The notes under the pieces are model-generated. The model did no database searches, had not been told where the DNA came from, and saw only the letters and a program-made list of their open reading frames with translations. The position numbers were made by a program, and so were the translations under genes. A stretch of 64,000 bases of DNA. It comes from Leptospira noumeaensis. GTDB taxonomy: Bacteria; Spirochaetota; Leptospiria; Leptospirales; Leptospiraceae. This document shows, in pieces, positions 8,904 through 17,684 of the stretch. Position 1 is the stretch's first letter, and each line of letters opens with the position of its first letter. Location: the NCBI RefSeq assembly GCF_004770765.1, contig NZ_RQFK01000011.1, positions 496,001 through 560,000 on the forward strand, written 5' to 3'.

Positions 8904-10229
8904 TTAAAACTCCGAGCTATCCATCTTTCCGATAGAAGCTTTGTATCCTTCCAAAGCATTGTAATAGAGATAAATGATTTCATAATAACTACGAAGAACA
9001 CTGAGATAGTTTTTCTCCGCCTCTAAAAAAGTTACTAAATTTGATGCACCACGAATGTAAGCAAGCCTTGACTTCTCTTGGACTTCTTTGTTTTTTTCGA
9101 GTAATCCCATTTTTTGGTAATCAAGTAACTGTGATTCCCGAGCCTGTAATTCTTTGATGGCTGCTGAAATTTCAGAAATGATTTCGTTTCGTTTGGCATC
9201 CACATCAAATCCTAATTTTTTATAAGACTCTTCTGATTTTAAAATTTCCCCTTGTTTCCGATCAAACAATGGTAGAGCCGTTGCCGCATATACGCCCGTT
9301 ACATTTTCATTGCCTTTATTTAAAAATTCTACACCCAAAGTTAAAGGAGGAATGATTTCACGTTTTTTTAATTCGATATTCATCCTCTCTCTTTGTTGGC
9401 GAATTTTCAGAGCCACTAAGTCTGGTCTTTCTTCGATATCAAAATCGTTGATTTCAATTCCAAACTCACGAGTGGAAATAAACTCCAACCTCCCCTTAAT
9501 GGTCAAAGGGGAATTCAAATCCGAAATTCCGATAAGAACTCTTAAATTCTTTACCACTTGCGCCCGCAGGATCCTTGCATTTCGGTATTCCCTTTCGATT
9601 TGAACCCGTTCCAAAGCCAAACGATCGTATTCCAAAAAGGAAATATCTCCCTTTTCCGCTCTCAGTTTGGTTAAATCCAAAAGGTCTTGGTAGTTTTCTA
9701 AAAACTCTTTTTGGTAATTGATCTGTTCTGTAACATATAGATAAGTCCAAAAGTTTTGGCGAAGACGAAGACGAAACAAACGATCGAAGTCTCGAAAACT
9801 TGCAATTGTTCCGAGAAACTCTTGTTTGGCGACCTTTTCCCTTTGCGGAATCACACCACTCATATCAAATGGTTGGTTATAGATAAGGGATGTTTCTGGC
9901 CTTCCTGTCGCTGCATTCGCGGAAGCTCCCATAAACTGCTGTTGCATATTCACAATTGGATTGTAATACAAACTGGCAGTAATGATATCTCCCCTCGCCA
10001 TACCAATGTTTTGTTTTTCACGAAGGTACAGTGGATTGCTAGTAACAGCAAAATCTTCTAATTCGTTTAGGTTCCATTTTTCTTTCGAATCTTGGGCCCG
10101 AGAGTCTTCCCCGAGAAAAAACAACTCATCTTTCGAATGGAGTTCATACACTGCTTTTTCTTTCGGAAAAACAGCGTAAGATTGAATTCCAAAAAAGAAT
10201 AGGATTAAAAATTTACCTAAAAACTTCAT
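8904..10229 (-). CDS. czcC: TolC-family outer membrane efflux channel (CzcC-like)
   Basis: This 441-residue protein has a signal peptide (FLGKFLILFFFGIQSYA) and the two repeated helical halves of TolC-family channels, with long coiled-coil segments around residues 160-240 and 350-420. It forms the outer-membrane exit duct of the tripartite metal pump. Its ATG overlaps the pyrophosphatase stop by 4 bp, so the two are translationally coupled, and the adaptor gene follows 6 bp later. Confidence 0.9.
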   Translation of the reverse strand: MKFLGKFLILFFFGIQSYAVFPKEKAVYELHSKDELFFLGEDSRAQDSKEKWNLNELEDFAVTSNPLYLREKQNIGMARGDIITASLYYNPIVNMQQQFMGASANAATGRPETSLIYNQPFDMSGVIPQREKVAKQEFLGTIASFRDFDRLFRLRLRQNFWTYLYVTEQINYQKEFLENYQDLLDLTKLRAEKGDISFLEYDRLALERVQIEREYRNARILRAQVVKNLRVLIGISDLNSPLTIKGRLEFISTREFGIEINDFDIEERPDLVALKIRQQRERMNIELKKREIIPPLTLGVEFLNKGNENVTGVYAATALPLFDRKQGEILKSEESYKKLGFDVDAKRNEIISEISAAIKELQARESQLLDYQKMGLLEKNKEVQEKSRLAYIRGASNLVTFLEAEKNYLSVLRSYYEIIYLYYNALEGYKASIGKMDSSEF

Positions 10230-10849
10230 ACAGTTACAAATTTCTTTATATAATCTTCGATCCCAAACTGAATCACTTTGATGGCTTCTTTACGGTCATA
10301 CACTTCTGTGATTTCCACAGTTCCCGTGGATGGAGAGTTTGGATCTAGTTTGTAAGTTAAAAAATAATGATGAAGTTTATTGATGAGAGCTTTCGGAACT
10401 TCTGAAATATCTTTGATCTCACCGAACACTTCGTCCCCTTTGAGGACAGCCACAATTTTATCATCAGCTTCCCCCTTATCAATCATCCGTAGTCCCCCAA
10501 TAGGAATTACAGTTAGAATCATATTTCCATGAGTGATAGGATTCACACTGAGTACGCAGATGTCGATAGGATCACCATCACCAATGATGTCTGGCCTTCC
10601 GACTACATCCGAACAATGTTTTCCGGAAGCTTCTCCTGAAAATGTTCTCGGAATGAATCCATATAAAGTTGGGGAACGGTTGCTATATTTTTGCGGTCTG
10701 TCCACTCGGATGAAACCAGAAGCTTTATCGATTTCATATTTCACTGTGTCTTGCGGTGTGAGTTCAATAAATACATCTAACTCATCGGGAGCCTTTGGTC
10801 CAAGCTCGAGTCCATGCCAAGGGTGTGCTACGTAATAATTCGGTTTCAT
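10226..10849 (-). CDS. ppa: Inorganic pyrophosphatase, family I
   Basis: The 207-residue soluble enzyme hydrolyses PPi to two phosphates using divalent metal ions. The signature DGDPIDICV is intact, with further conserved Lys/Arg/Tyr segments (YEIDKASGFIRVDR, LYGFIPRTF, DDKIVAV, HYFLTYK). It is somewhat longer than the roughly 175-residue bacterial form. It begins at the base next to the CzcA stop and overlaps the channel gene by 4 bp, so it is wedged inside a metal-efflux operon, an unexpected place for a housekeeping enzyme. Metal-dependent need for PPi hydrolysis could explain it, but that is inference. Confidence 0.95.
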   Translation of the reverse strand: MKPNYYVAHPWHGLELGPKAPDELDVFIELTPQDTVKYEIDKASGFIRVDRPQKYSNRSPTLYGFIPRTFSGEASGKHCSDVVGRPDIIGDGDPIDICVLSVNPITHGNMILTVIPIGGLRMIDKGEADDKIVAVLKGDEVFGEIKDISEVPKALINKLHHYFLTYKLDPNSPSTGTVEITEVYDRKEAIKVIQFGIEDYIKKFVTV

Positions 10850-13800
10850 TTAAGTCCTCTTTCTCTTTGATTTTTGATTTTGTTTGTTTGATTTAGATTC
10901 ATCTTCATTTGATGATTCATTTTGATATGGTTCATCATGGTGTGAATGTCCGTGATCCGTATGAATTTCTGATGCTTTGTATTTTTTCATTTCTTCTACA
11001 AAGTATTCATTCATCTTACGTTCTCTTTCCATCTGTCTAATTTCTTGTCTTTGTGCTAGTTTGACTAAAAACTCAAATGCAATGGGAAGTAAAAAACGTG
11101 ATAGGATGGTCGCCACAAGAACCCCACCCATAACCACTGTTGCGAGCGGTCTTTGCACTTCTGCTCCCGCACTGGATGCAATGGCCATAGGTAAAAATCC
11201 AATGATGGCCACAAGTTCCGTAGTTGCTACAGCTCGGAGTGTATAAACGGCTGCTTCCACAACTGCTTTGGAAGGATCACGAGTCACCTTCAATTGGTCT
11301 TTCAATGCAGAGGCATAAACAACCCCGTTTAACACGGAAATACCAGCAGCAGCAATGAATCCAACGCCAGCGGGAATGGAAAAAGGAAGGCCACGAATCA
11401 CTAAGGATAAAATTCCACCAGATAACGACAAAGGCACTAGAATAAAAACTCCCAATGCATAATAGACACTTCCAAATGCGATAAATAACATTGCAAAAAT
11501 AATGGCACCTGCAATAGGAATCACAATCGCCAATCGGTTTTTCGCTCGAGTGAAGTTTTCAAACTGGCCACCCCAATCCACATAATAACCTTGTGGCAAA
11601 CTAGATTCAATCGACTGAGTTGCTGCTTGCACATCATTCACAAACCCAATCATATCTCGACCACGAACGTTTACTTCCACAAGGATTCTTCGTTTCAATC
11701 CTTCGTGGTATAAGGCTGCCGGACCTTCTGTCATTGTGATATCCGTGACTTGACCCAATGGAACGGTTCCACCAAGTTCCGTCATTACGGGCACATTTTC
11801 AATCACACCAATATCTGTTAGATCCGCATCTAACCTAACAATGAGATCAAATCGTTTATATCCTTCATAAACCTTTCCTGCGTTGGCTCCTACGCGAAGA
11901 GTTTCAATGGTAGTAAGCACCTCTTCAGCTCGAACCCCATAACGAGCCATATTCCCGCGATTCATTTTGATTTCTAGAAGTGGCAATCCAAGTAACTTCT
12001 GAACTCGTAAATCAGCAGCACCTTGGATTTTTTTAATTTTGGAGGCGTAATTGTCTGCAATTGCCTTTAAGGATTTTAAATCATCCCCATAAATTTTGAT
12101 TACAATATCAGCTTTGGAACCGGATAATAATGCATTGACCCGGTTTTCAATTGGTTGCGACAAACTAATGTAAGAAGAAGGAACACTATTGTTCACCGAA
12201 TTTTTCATTAGTTCCATCAGTTCTTCACGGTCATTTGCAGAAACCCATTCTTTCTTTGGTTTCAGTTTGACCATCATTTCCCCTTCTTCCGATCCAATGG
12301 GTTCCGCTGCTGACTCACCACGGCCTTGTCTAGAAACAACACTGACTGCTTCCGGAAATTTCAAAATTACCTTTTCCATTTCCAGGTTTAAATCACGTGA
12401 ATGATTGATGGCTGTGGAAGGTAATCTTTTGATATCGATCGCGATTTCCCCTTCATCAATCCTAGGTAAAAATTCAGAACCAAGAGTTGATGCGAGTATA
12501 AAAGAGAGTAATACCACACCAATTCCTGCATAAGTAAACTGGCGTTTGAATTTCATTCCATAAGTAAGGACTTCCCCATATTTGAGTTGGAATTTGTCCC
12601 AAAAAGCAGATTCATGTAAAATTGGTTTTTTATAAATATAAGACATGAGTGCCGGAAACGTAGTAATGGAATAAAGAAGGGCTGCACCTAACGCGAACGC
12701 AACGGTAATAGCCATCGGTCGGAACATCCTTCCTTCTACTCCTTCCAGTGTCATGAGCGGTAAATAAACGAGTAAAATAATCCCCACACTAAAAGCAGAA
12801 GCCCGCACCACTTTGATACAGGACTCCATAATGACTTCCTCCATTCCATCTTCCATGTCTTGGGCAGAAGTTTTCGAAAGTAAAAAACTTTTACGAAGTA
12901 AAAATCCATGGAGTGTGGATTCCAACATCACAATGGAACCATCCACAAGAAGGCCAAAGTCAAGAGCACCAAGAGACATCAAGTTTCCCACAATCCCAAA
13001 GGCGTTCATAAGAATGGTTGCCACCATCATGGAAACAGGAATGGCAAGGGCGACAGCAAAGGCTCCCTTAACAGTACCTAATGTTAAAATGAGACAAACT
13101 AAAACGATGATGGCAGCTTCCACCAAATTGGTAAATACAGTAGAAAGAGTTCGGCCAATGAATTCAGACCGGTCATAATAAACTTGAATTTTCATCCCTT
13201 GTGGAAGACGGGATTCAATCTCTTTCATTTTTTCTTTCACACGGCTAACAACTTGGAGGGAGTTACTACCGAGTAACATCATGGCAGTCCCACCCACAAC
13301 TTCGCGTTTTCCGTTCATTGTGCTTAATCCAAAACGAAGAGCAGGTCCCGTTTCCACTTTAGCAATTTGACCAAGGGTGAGTGGAATTCCATCTCTTGAT
13401 GTTCTAACAGATAATCTTGCAATGTCATCGATGGATTTAAATTGACTTTCGCCGCGAATCACAAATTGTTCTTCGTCTTTTTGGATGTAACCGCCACCAA
13501 GGTTGACGTTGGCACCTTCCAGTGCTTCTGTAATATGAGAAAGTGTTAAATTATGAGATAACAAACGTTTGGGGTCAATTTTAATTTGGAATTGTTTGGC
13601 ATCTCCCCCCACTACGTTCACATCAATGATTCCTTTGACCGAACGAAGTTGTCTTGCGACTTCCCATTCCATAACCGTTCTAAGTTCTTCGGGAGTATGA
13701 CTTTCTGATACAAGGGCAAATTCATAAATATCACCAAGACCTGTGGCAATGGGTGATAACTCTGGCCTCCCGTATGATTTGGGAATAAAGTTCTCTGCTT

Positions 13801-14146
13801 GTTTTAATCTTTCATTTACAAGTTGCCTTGCAAAATATATGTCTGTTCCGTCTTCAAAGATAACAGTCACAGAACTTACGCCCGTTCTTGAGATCGAACG
13901 AATCTCTGTCACCTTTGGCATCCCGTTAAACTCTAGTTCAATGGGATAAGTAATAAATTGTTCCACCTCAAGTGGAGAAAGTCCAGGAACAGAAGTGACC
14001 GCCGATACCTGGACGTTAGTCACATCCGGAATGGCATCAATGGATAAATTGAGAGCATTATAAAATCCCACAATGGTCAACACTGCAGTGATCACAAGGA
14101 CTGTGGCCCGTTTGTGAATGGAAAACTGAATGATTTTTTCTAACAT
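10850..14146 (-). CDS. czcA: Heavy-metal RND efflux pump (CzcA family)
   Basis: This 1098-residue inner-membrane proton/metal antiporter has the 12-helix RND architecture with two large periplasmic loops. The transmembrane helix 4 motif [15 protein letters not shown] provides Asp396, Asp402 and Glu409, the spacing of the proton-relay acids of divalent-cation exporters (Co/Zn/Cd/Ni group) rather than the Cu/Ag type. The C-terminal tail of about 45 residues is hydrophilic, with a His-rich [11 protein letters not shown] stretch then Lys/Asn/Ser-rich sequence, a likely metal-binding cytoplasmic tail. An AGGA site precedes the ATG. Exact metal cannot be assigned from sequence. Confidence 0.95.
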   Translation of the reverse strand: MLEKIIQFSIHKRATVLVITAVLTIVGFYNALNLSIDAIPDVTNVQVSAVTSVPGLSPLEVEQFITYPIELEFNGMPKVTEIRSISRTGVSSVTVIFEDGTDIYFARQLVNERLKQAENFIPKSYGRPELSPIATGLGDIYEFALVSESHTPEELRTVMEWEVARQLRSVKGIIDVNVVGGDAKQFQIKIDPKRLLSHNLTLSHITEALEGANVNLGGGYIQKDEEQFVIRGESQFKSIDDIARLSVRTSRDGIPLTLGQIAKVETGPALRFGLSTMNGKREVVGGTAMMLLGSNSLQVVSRVKEKMKEIESRLPQGMKIQVYYDRSEFIGRTLSTVFTNLVEAAIIVLVCLILTLGTVKGAFAVALAIPVSMMVATILMNAFGIVGNLMSLGALDFGLLVDGSIVMLESTLHGFLLRKSFLLSKTSAQDMEDGMEEVIMESCIKVVRASAFSVGIILLVYLPLMTLEGVEGRMFRPMAITVAFALGAALLYSITTFPALMSYIYKKPILHESAFWDKFQLKYGEVLTYGMKFKRQFTYAGIGVVLLSFILASTLGSEFLPRIDEGEIAIDIKRLPSTAINHSRDLNLEMEKVILKFPEAVSVVSRQGRGESAAEPIGSEEGEMMVKLKPKKEWVSANDREELMELMKNSVNNSVPSSYISLSQPIENRVNALLSGSKADIVIKIYGDDLKSLKAIADNYASKIKKIQGAADLRVQKLLGLPLLEIKMNRGNMARYGVRAEEVLTTIETLRVGANAGKVYEGYKRFDLIVRLDADLTDIGVIENVPVMTELGGTVPLGQVTDITMTEGPAALYHEGLKRRILVEVNVRGRDMIGFVNDVQAATQSIESSLPQGYYVDWGGQFENFTRAKNRLAIVIPIAGAIIFAMLFIAFGSVYYALGVFILVPLSLSGGILSLVIRGLPFSIPAGVGFIAAAGISVLNGVVYASALKDQLKVTRDPSKAVVEAAVYTLRAVATTELVAIIGFLPMAIASSAGAEVQRPLATVVMGGVLVATILSRFLLPIAFEFLVKLAQRQEIRQMERERKMNEYFVEEMKKYKASEIHTDHGHSHHDEPYQNESSNEDESKSNKQNQKSKRKRT

Positions 14147-14177
14147 AATTCCTATTTCAAATTCTAGTACACCCCGA

Positions 14178-14193
14178 AACCTAAAATTAGGTT
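14178..14193. repeat. Inverted repeat between the small exported protein gene and czcA
   Basis: AACCTAA (14178-14184) and TTAGGTT (14187-14193) form a perfect 7-bp inverted repeat with a 2-bp centre in the 76-bp gap upstream of czcA. On the transcribed strand no T-run follows, so it is not an intrinsic terminator. It could be an operator or an RNA hairpin tuning czcA expression; I cannot tell which. Confidence 0.45.
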
Positions 14194-14222
14194 GGGACTT
14201 AAGACTAATCTACATGCAACGA

Positions 14223-14549
14223 TTAAGCCAAAAATGGAGGTGGAAGGTATAGAAAGTGAAATAAGATGAGAATTTCAGGAAAAAATAGAGTTTCTGTGGA
14301 AAGTGTCGACCAACGAAGGACAGATATCTTTACAGGAGGTTGGATCCGACGAGAGGGAACAAGTTTTAAAACTTGGTTGGATTCTTTAGATGAGGAAAGA
14401 ACACGAGTCGTCTCTTCTAACTCGTAGGATTGGTATTGAAAGTCCAAATCTTCGAGAGGAGAAACATACCGGTCGTCGACCAGATTCAGATTGATGAAAA
14501 CCGCTAAAAGCAGGATGAACCCTGACTTCCAGAAGCGCCTAATTTTCAC
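14223..14549 (-). CDS. Small exported or membrane protein heading the metal efflux operon
   Basis: The 108-residue product starts at a GTG preceded by a good AGGA site 7 bases upstream. The N-terminus is basic then hydrophobic (MKIRRFWKSGFILLLAVFINL), a signal or anchor. The middle is acidic and polar and the last 20 residues are hydrophobic and proline-rich (FHFLYLPPPF). I recognise no family. It is 76 bp upstream of czcA on the same strand, so it may be an accessory factor of the pump, in a position analogous to small periplasmic chaperones of other RND operons, though it lacks an obvious Met/His metal motif. Confidence 0.6.
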   Translation of the reverse strand: MKIRRFWKSGFILLLAVFINLNLVDDRYVSPLEDLDFQYQSYELEETTRVLSSSKESNQVLKLVPSRRIQPPVKISVLRWSTLSTETLFFPEILILFHFLYLPPPFLA

Positions 14550-14699
14550 TATTTTTTCCTATCTGAGACCCAGGTTCAAGAATCGGCCCAGAGACTCAAG
14601 AGAAAACCCTTGAAATATGAACTTTTTTACATTTCCTTTTGGTTACAAATACTTGTGTAGTTGCCAAAACGGAACTCCCAAACAAGACTATCCTTACCG

Positions 14700-15020
14700 A
14701 TGAAAGACGAATCTATAGACACCATCATTAGCGACGACATCACGTTTCGCGGAACCCTTTCCTTCAATCAAACTTTAAAAATCAAAGGGCAATTCAAAGG
14801 CACTATCACTTCCCAAGGAAAACTCATCATTGATGAAACCGGTGATGTAGAAGCTGACGTAGAAGTTGGCAGCCTTGTGGTTCATGGAAACCTAAAAGGA
14901 AACGTAGACGCCAAAGAAAAAGTAGAACTTAAAAAAAATGGTAAGGTCGTAGGCGATATCAAAACTCCTGGACTCGAAGTCGAATTCGGTTCCAAAATTA
15001 TTGGCAATTGCATCATGTAA
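14700..15020 (+). CDS. Bactofilin (polymer-forming cytoskeletal protein)
   Basis: The protein (106 residues from the ATG at 14700; an in-frame TTG at 14661 would add 13) is a single bactofilin (DUF583) domain, a right-handed beta helix built from short repeats such as TLKIKGQFKGTITSQGKL and LVVHGNLKGNVDAKEKVELKKNG. Bactofilins polymerise without nucleotide and scaffold cell-wall enzymes, and affect helical shape in spirochetes. Neither candidate start has a strong ribosome binding site, so the start is uncertain; I prefer ATG. The recJ frame begins 13 bp before its end. Confidence 0.87.
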   Translation: MKDESIDTIISDDITFRGTLSFNQTLKIKGQFKGTITSQGKLIIDETGDVEADVEVGSLVVHGNLKGNVDAKEKVELKKNGKVVGDIKTPGLEVEFGSKIIGNCIM

Positions 15021-16978
15021 CCAAGGTTCACTTTGGCCCATTACTGGCCGAAGTTCGAACTAAAGTTGAATCCAAACGCCCCCTCTTACGTTACTTAGTC
15101 GATAAAAGAGAGGGCCTACGTAACATCCACCCGAAGGAACTTCTTAGTTCCGATTTTTCCTGTTTACACTCTCCCTATTCATTACCAGATTTAGCCAATG
15201 CCGTTGAATTGATTTTGAGTTTTGCAAAAGCAGGAAAAAAAATCCTGCTTTATGGAGATAGGGATTCTGACGGTGTCAGTTCCACCTGTTTGTTTGCATT
15301 TTTTTTGAAATCACATCCTGAGTTTAGTTCCATTAACCTAGAAGTTATGGTTTCTTCCGAAAGTGATCCTTATGGACTTTGCAGAGAAGCACTGGTTAAA
15401 ATCAAAAAAGTAAAACCAGACCTACTTGTCACACTTGACTTTGGTTCTAGCCAAGCCGATGAAATTGAAGAACTAACCAATTCCGGAATCCAAGTCATTG
15501 TCCTTGACCATCATGAAGTCCCTGTCCGAATCCCAACTAACTGTTCCTTGGTGAACCCAAGAAGAACCGATTCCGTATATCCAGAAAAAAAAATCTGCAC
15601 AGCCGTTTTATCTTTTAAATTAGTATCAGCCATTTTGTTTCGTTTGAGTGATGAATTTGGTAGGATCTATGTCAAATCAGAAGTAGAAGAAGGAACAGGA
15701 AAAACGATTTCCCACTACTTCCAAAATGGAATCGAAATCAAAAGGGAAACACTCGTCTCTCTTACTTTAGATGAAAAATCATTCCTTCCCTATCCAGAAG
15801 AATTTGTAACACCCATCCCGGTTGACACGGAACGAAAACTTTTCTATTACCAATGTTCCAAGATCCCTGACTTTTTTACTAGTTTAGAAGAAGAAATAGA
15901 CCTAGCAGGGATCGGAACCATTACCGATATGATGCCTCTTGTTGGAGAAAACCGACATTTTGTAAAACTTGCTTTAAACTCTCTCACCAAACTTTATGCA
16001 GGTGATAAAAAGAGAAAAGGATTATCCGAACTTTTAAAAGAACTAAAACTAAGTCCCCAAGGTGTTACCACAAAAGACCTAGGTTGGTCCATTGGTCCAG
16101 TTCTCAATTCCGCTGGTCGTATGGGGAAAACAGAAGAAGCAGTTTCCTTACTATTGGCAGAAACAGTAACGGATGCCAAAACCAAGGCCAAACAACTTCT
16201 GTCCATCAATGAAGAACGAAAAGAAAGAACCAAACGAAACATGGACAGGGTGGAACGTTACTTCGCAAGAAAACCAGAACGGACAACCAAAGAAATTGTA
16301 TTTTGTTACGAACCAGATATGGAACCAGGTGTCAGTGGGATTGTAGCAACAAGAATGGTGGATACCTATAAAAAACCTGCCATATTCCTAGCACCTGACA
16401 ATGGTGATGCGAGAGGAAGCATTCGTTCTTATGCAAAGGAAAATGTTTTAGAACTTCTAGAATCTCTTTCTCACCATTTTTTACATTTTGGAGGCCATCC
16501 AGAGGCTGGAGGATTTTCCATCCAAATCGATAAAATCCCAACCTTCGAAGCTGAATTGTACAAGGCTGCAGGCGAATGGTTATCCAAAGATAAAGAAAGA
16601 AAAACCACCCATTCCATTGAAACAGATTTCACAGTTCTAACAGAAGAAATGGGGGACCGGTTACTCAAAGAATGGAAAGATTTGGAACCATTTGGACAGG
16701 GAAATCCAGACATCAAACTTGCCATTCGTAACGCGAAGGCCATCCACCTAACACCACTCAGCGGGGGAAAACATGTTCGGTTTCACTTAATTGGAAGTGG
16801 TTCTTTAAAGTATATGATTTGGAATAAGGGTGAAGAGTTTCAAAAGTTTATGTCAGAACATGGAAGTTTTGATTTGGTTGGAAGTTTGGAAGAAAATTTT
16901 TACCAAGGGAGAACCACCCTGCAGTTCATTGTCGAGTGGTTTGGGATTGCAGCAGAAAATTCTGCCGCGTCATCCTAA
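15008..16978 (+). CDS. recJ: Single-stranded-DNA-specific exonuclease RecJ
   Basis: The 656-residue protein belongs to the DHH/DHHA1 family and degrades single-stranded DNA 5'-3' in recombination and mismatch repair. Motif I is YGDRDSDGVSS (family consensus D-x-D-x-D-G), then TLDFGSS and the DHH triad at residues 167-169 (LDHHEVPV). The C-terminal DHHA1 part has VSGIVATRMVD and HFGGHPEAGGFSI, then an OB-like domain. It begins at a TTG inside the bactofilin gene. A strong terminator follows. Some core motifs differ from the E. coli form, so a related DHH nuclease is possible. Confidence 0.9.
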   Translation: MHHVTKVHFGPLLAEVRTKVESKRPLLRYLVDKREGLRNIHPKELLSSDFSCLHSPYSLPDLANAVELILSFAKAGKKILLYGDRDSDGVSSTCLFAFFLKSHPEFSSINLEVMVSSESDPYGLCREALVKIKKVKPDLLVTLDFGSSQADEIEELTNSGIQVIVLDHHEVPVRIPTNCSLVNPRRTDSVYPEKKICTAVLSFKLVSAILFRLSDEFGRIYVKSEVEEGTGKTISHYFQNGIEIKRETLVSLTLDEKSFLPYPEEFVTPIPVDTERKLFYYQCSKIPDFFTSLEEEIDLAGIGTITDMMPLVGENRHFVKLALNSLTKLYAGDKKRKGLSELLKELKLSPQGVTTKDLGWSIGPVLNSAGRMGKTEEAVSLLLAETVTDAKTKAKQLLSINEERKERTKRNMDRVERYFARKPERTTKEIVFCYEPDMEPGVSGIVATRMVDTYKKPAIFLAPDNGDARGSIRSYAKENVLELLESLSHHFLHFGGHPEAGGFSIQIDKIPTFEAELYKAAGEWLSKDKERKTTHSIETDFTVLTEEMGDRLLKEWKDLEPFGQGNPDIKLAIRNAKAIHLTPLSGGKHVRFHLIGSGSLKYMIWNKGEEFQKFMSEHGSFDLVGSLEENFYQGRTTLQFIVEWFGIAAENSAASS

Positions 16979-17011
16979 AGTTTTACCTTCTAAACATCTT
17001 TAAGTTGTTCT

Positions 17012-17046
17012 GAAAATTCCTTCGGCTTCGAAAGAATTTTCTTTTT
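17012..17046 (+). terminator. Rho-independent terminator after recJ
   Basis: A 13-position stem with a single mismatch pairs GAAAATTCCTTCG (17012-17024) with CGAAAGAATTTTC (17029-17041) around a GCTT loop, followed by TTTTT at 17042-17046. It begins 33 bp after the recJ stop. The T-run is on the plus strand, so it terminates bactofilin-recJ transcription. Confidence 0.8.
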
Positions 17047-17047
17047 A

Positions 17048-17581
17048 TCAAACGTTAACCAGAACCTTGGACTCATCCACATAAACCGGAGTCCATCCTG
17101 AATTGTCTTTGAAGTAACGAACCGCTTTGATTCTTAAATTTTTGTCGAGAGTAAACCAGTGGTTGGTATTGGCAGGAATTGAGATAAAATCTCCTTTACT
17201 GACATGAACTTCAAACTTTTCTCCATCAATGATAAATCCAAAAACTCCACTACCATCAATGATATAACGTACTTCTTCATCCGTATGAATATGTAGTTTA
17301 TCAAACTTAGCTAACATATCTTGGATTCCAGGAACTTCATCATGGAGGACAACAAGGTCATTGGCTTTATATCCATGATCTTTTTTTAACTGATCAAAAC
17401 GGTATGCGAGTCCAGAAAGAACTTCTTCTTTTTCAGCATCGTTTAATCCTTTTTGTCCAAGGATCAAATCCAAAGTTTCCGGTGTTTTATAAGATTCATA
17501 CACAAGCCCCTTGGAAACAAGGAAGGCTCTAATCTCATTGCTGTCTGTGAGGGTTTCTGATTTTCTAATAATGGTTGCCAT
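17048..17581 (-). CDS. mtnD: Acireductone dioxygenase
   Basis: The 177-residue cupin oxidises acireductone in the methionine salvage pathway, giving the ketoacid precursor of methionine (Fe form) or an off-pathway product with CO (Ni form). The metal ligands are present: His97, His99 and Glu103 in [10 protein letters not shown] and His141 in ANTNHW, almost the same numbers as in the Klebsiella enzyme. No other salvage gene is in the window. It lies downstream of nuoN on the same strand with a 103-bp gap, so it probably has its own promoter. Confidence 0.93.
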   Translation of the reverse strand: MATIIRKSETLTDSNEIRAFLVSKGLVYESYKTPETLDLILGQKGLNDAEKEEVLSGLAYRFDQLKKDHGYKANDLVVLHDEVPGIQDMLAKFDKLHIHTDEEVRYIIDGSGVFGFIIDGEKFEVHVSKGDFISIPANTNHWFTLDKNLRIKAVRYFKDNSGWTPVYVDESKVLVNV

Positions 17582-17684
17582 ACGGAAAGTACCTACTTAT
17601 GGACAACCCTCTAGCTCCTGCTGTTTGGATCAACCCGTTTTTTCGTTATCCTGGAAGTATTTCCGTTATAACAGAATGGTTGAT

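Noticed and set aside
14661..14699. TTG start for the bactofilin gene
   Set aside because: It would add 13 low-complexity residues and has no better ribosome binding site than the ATG at 14700; kept as an alternative only.
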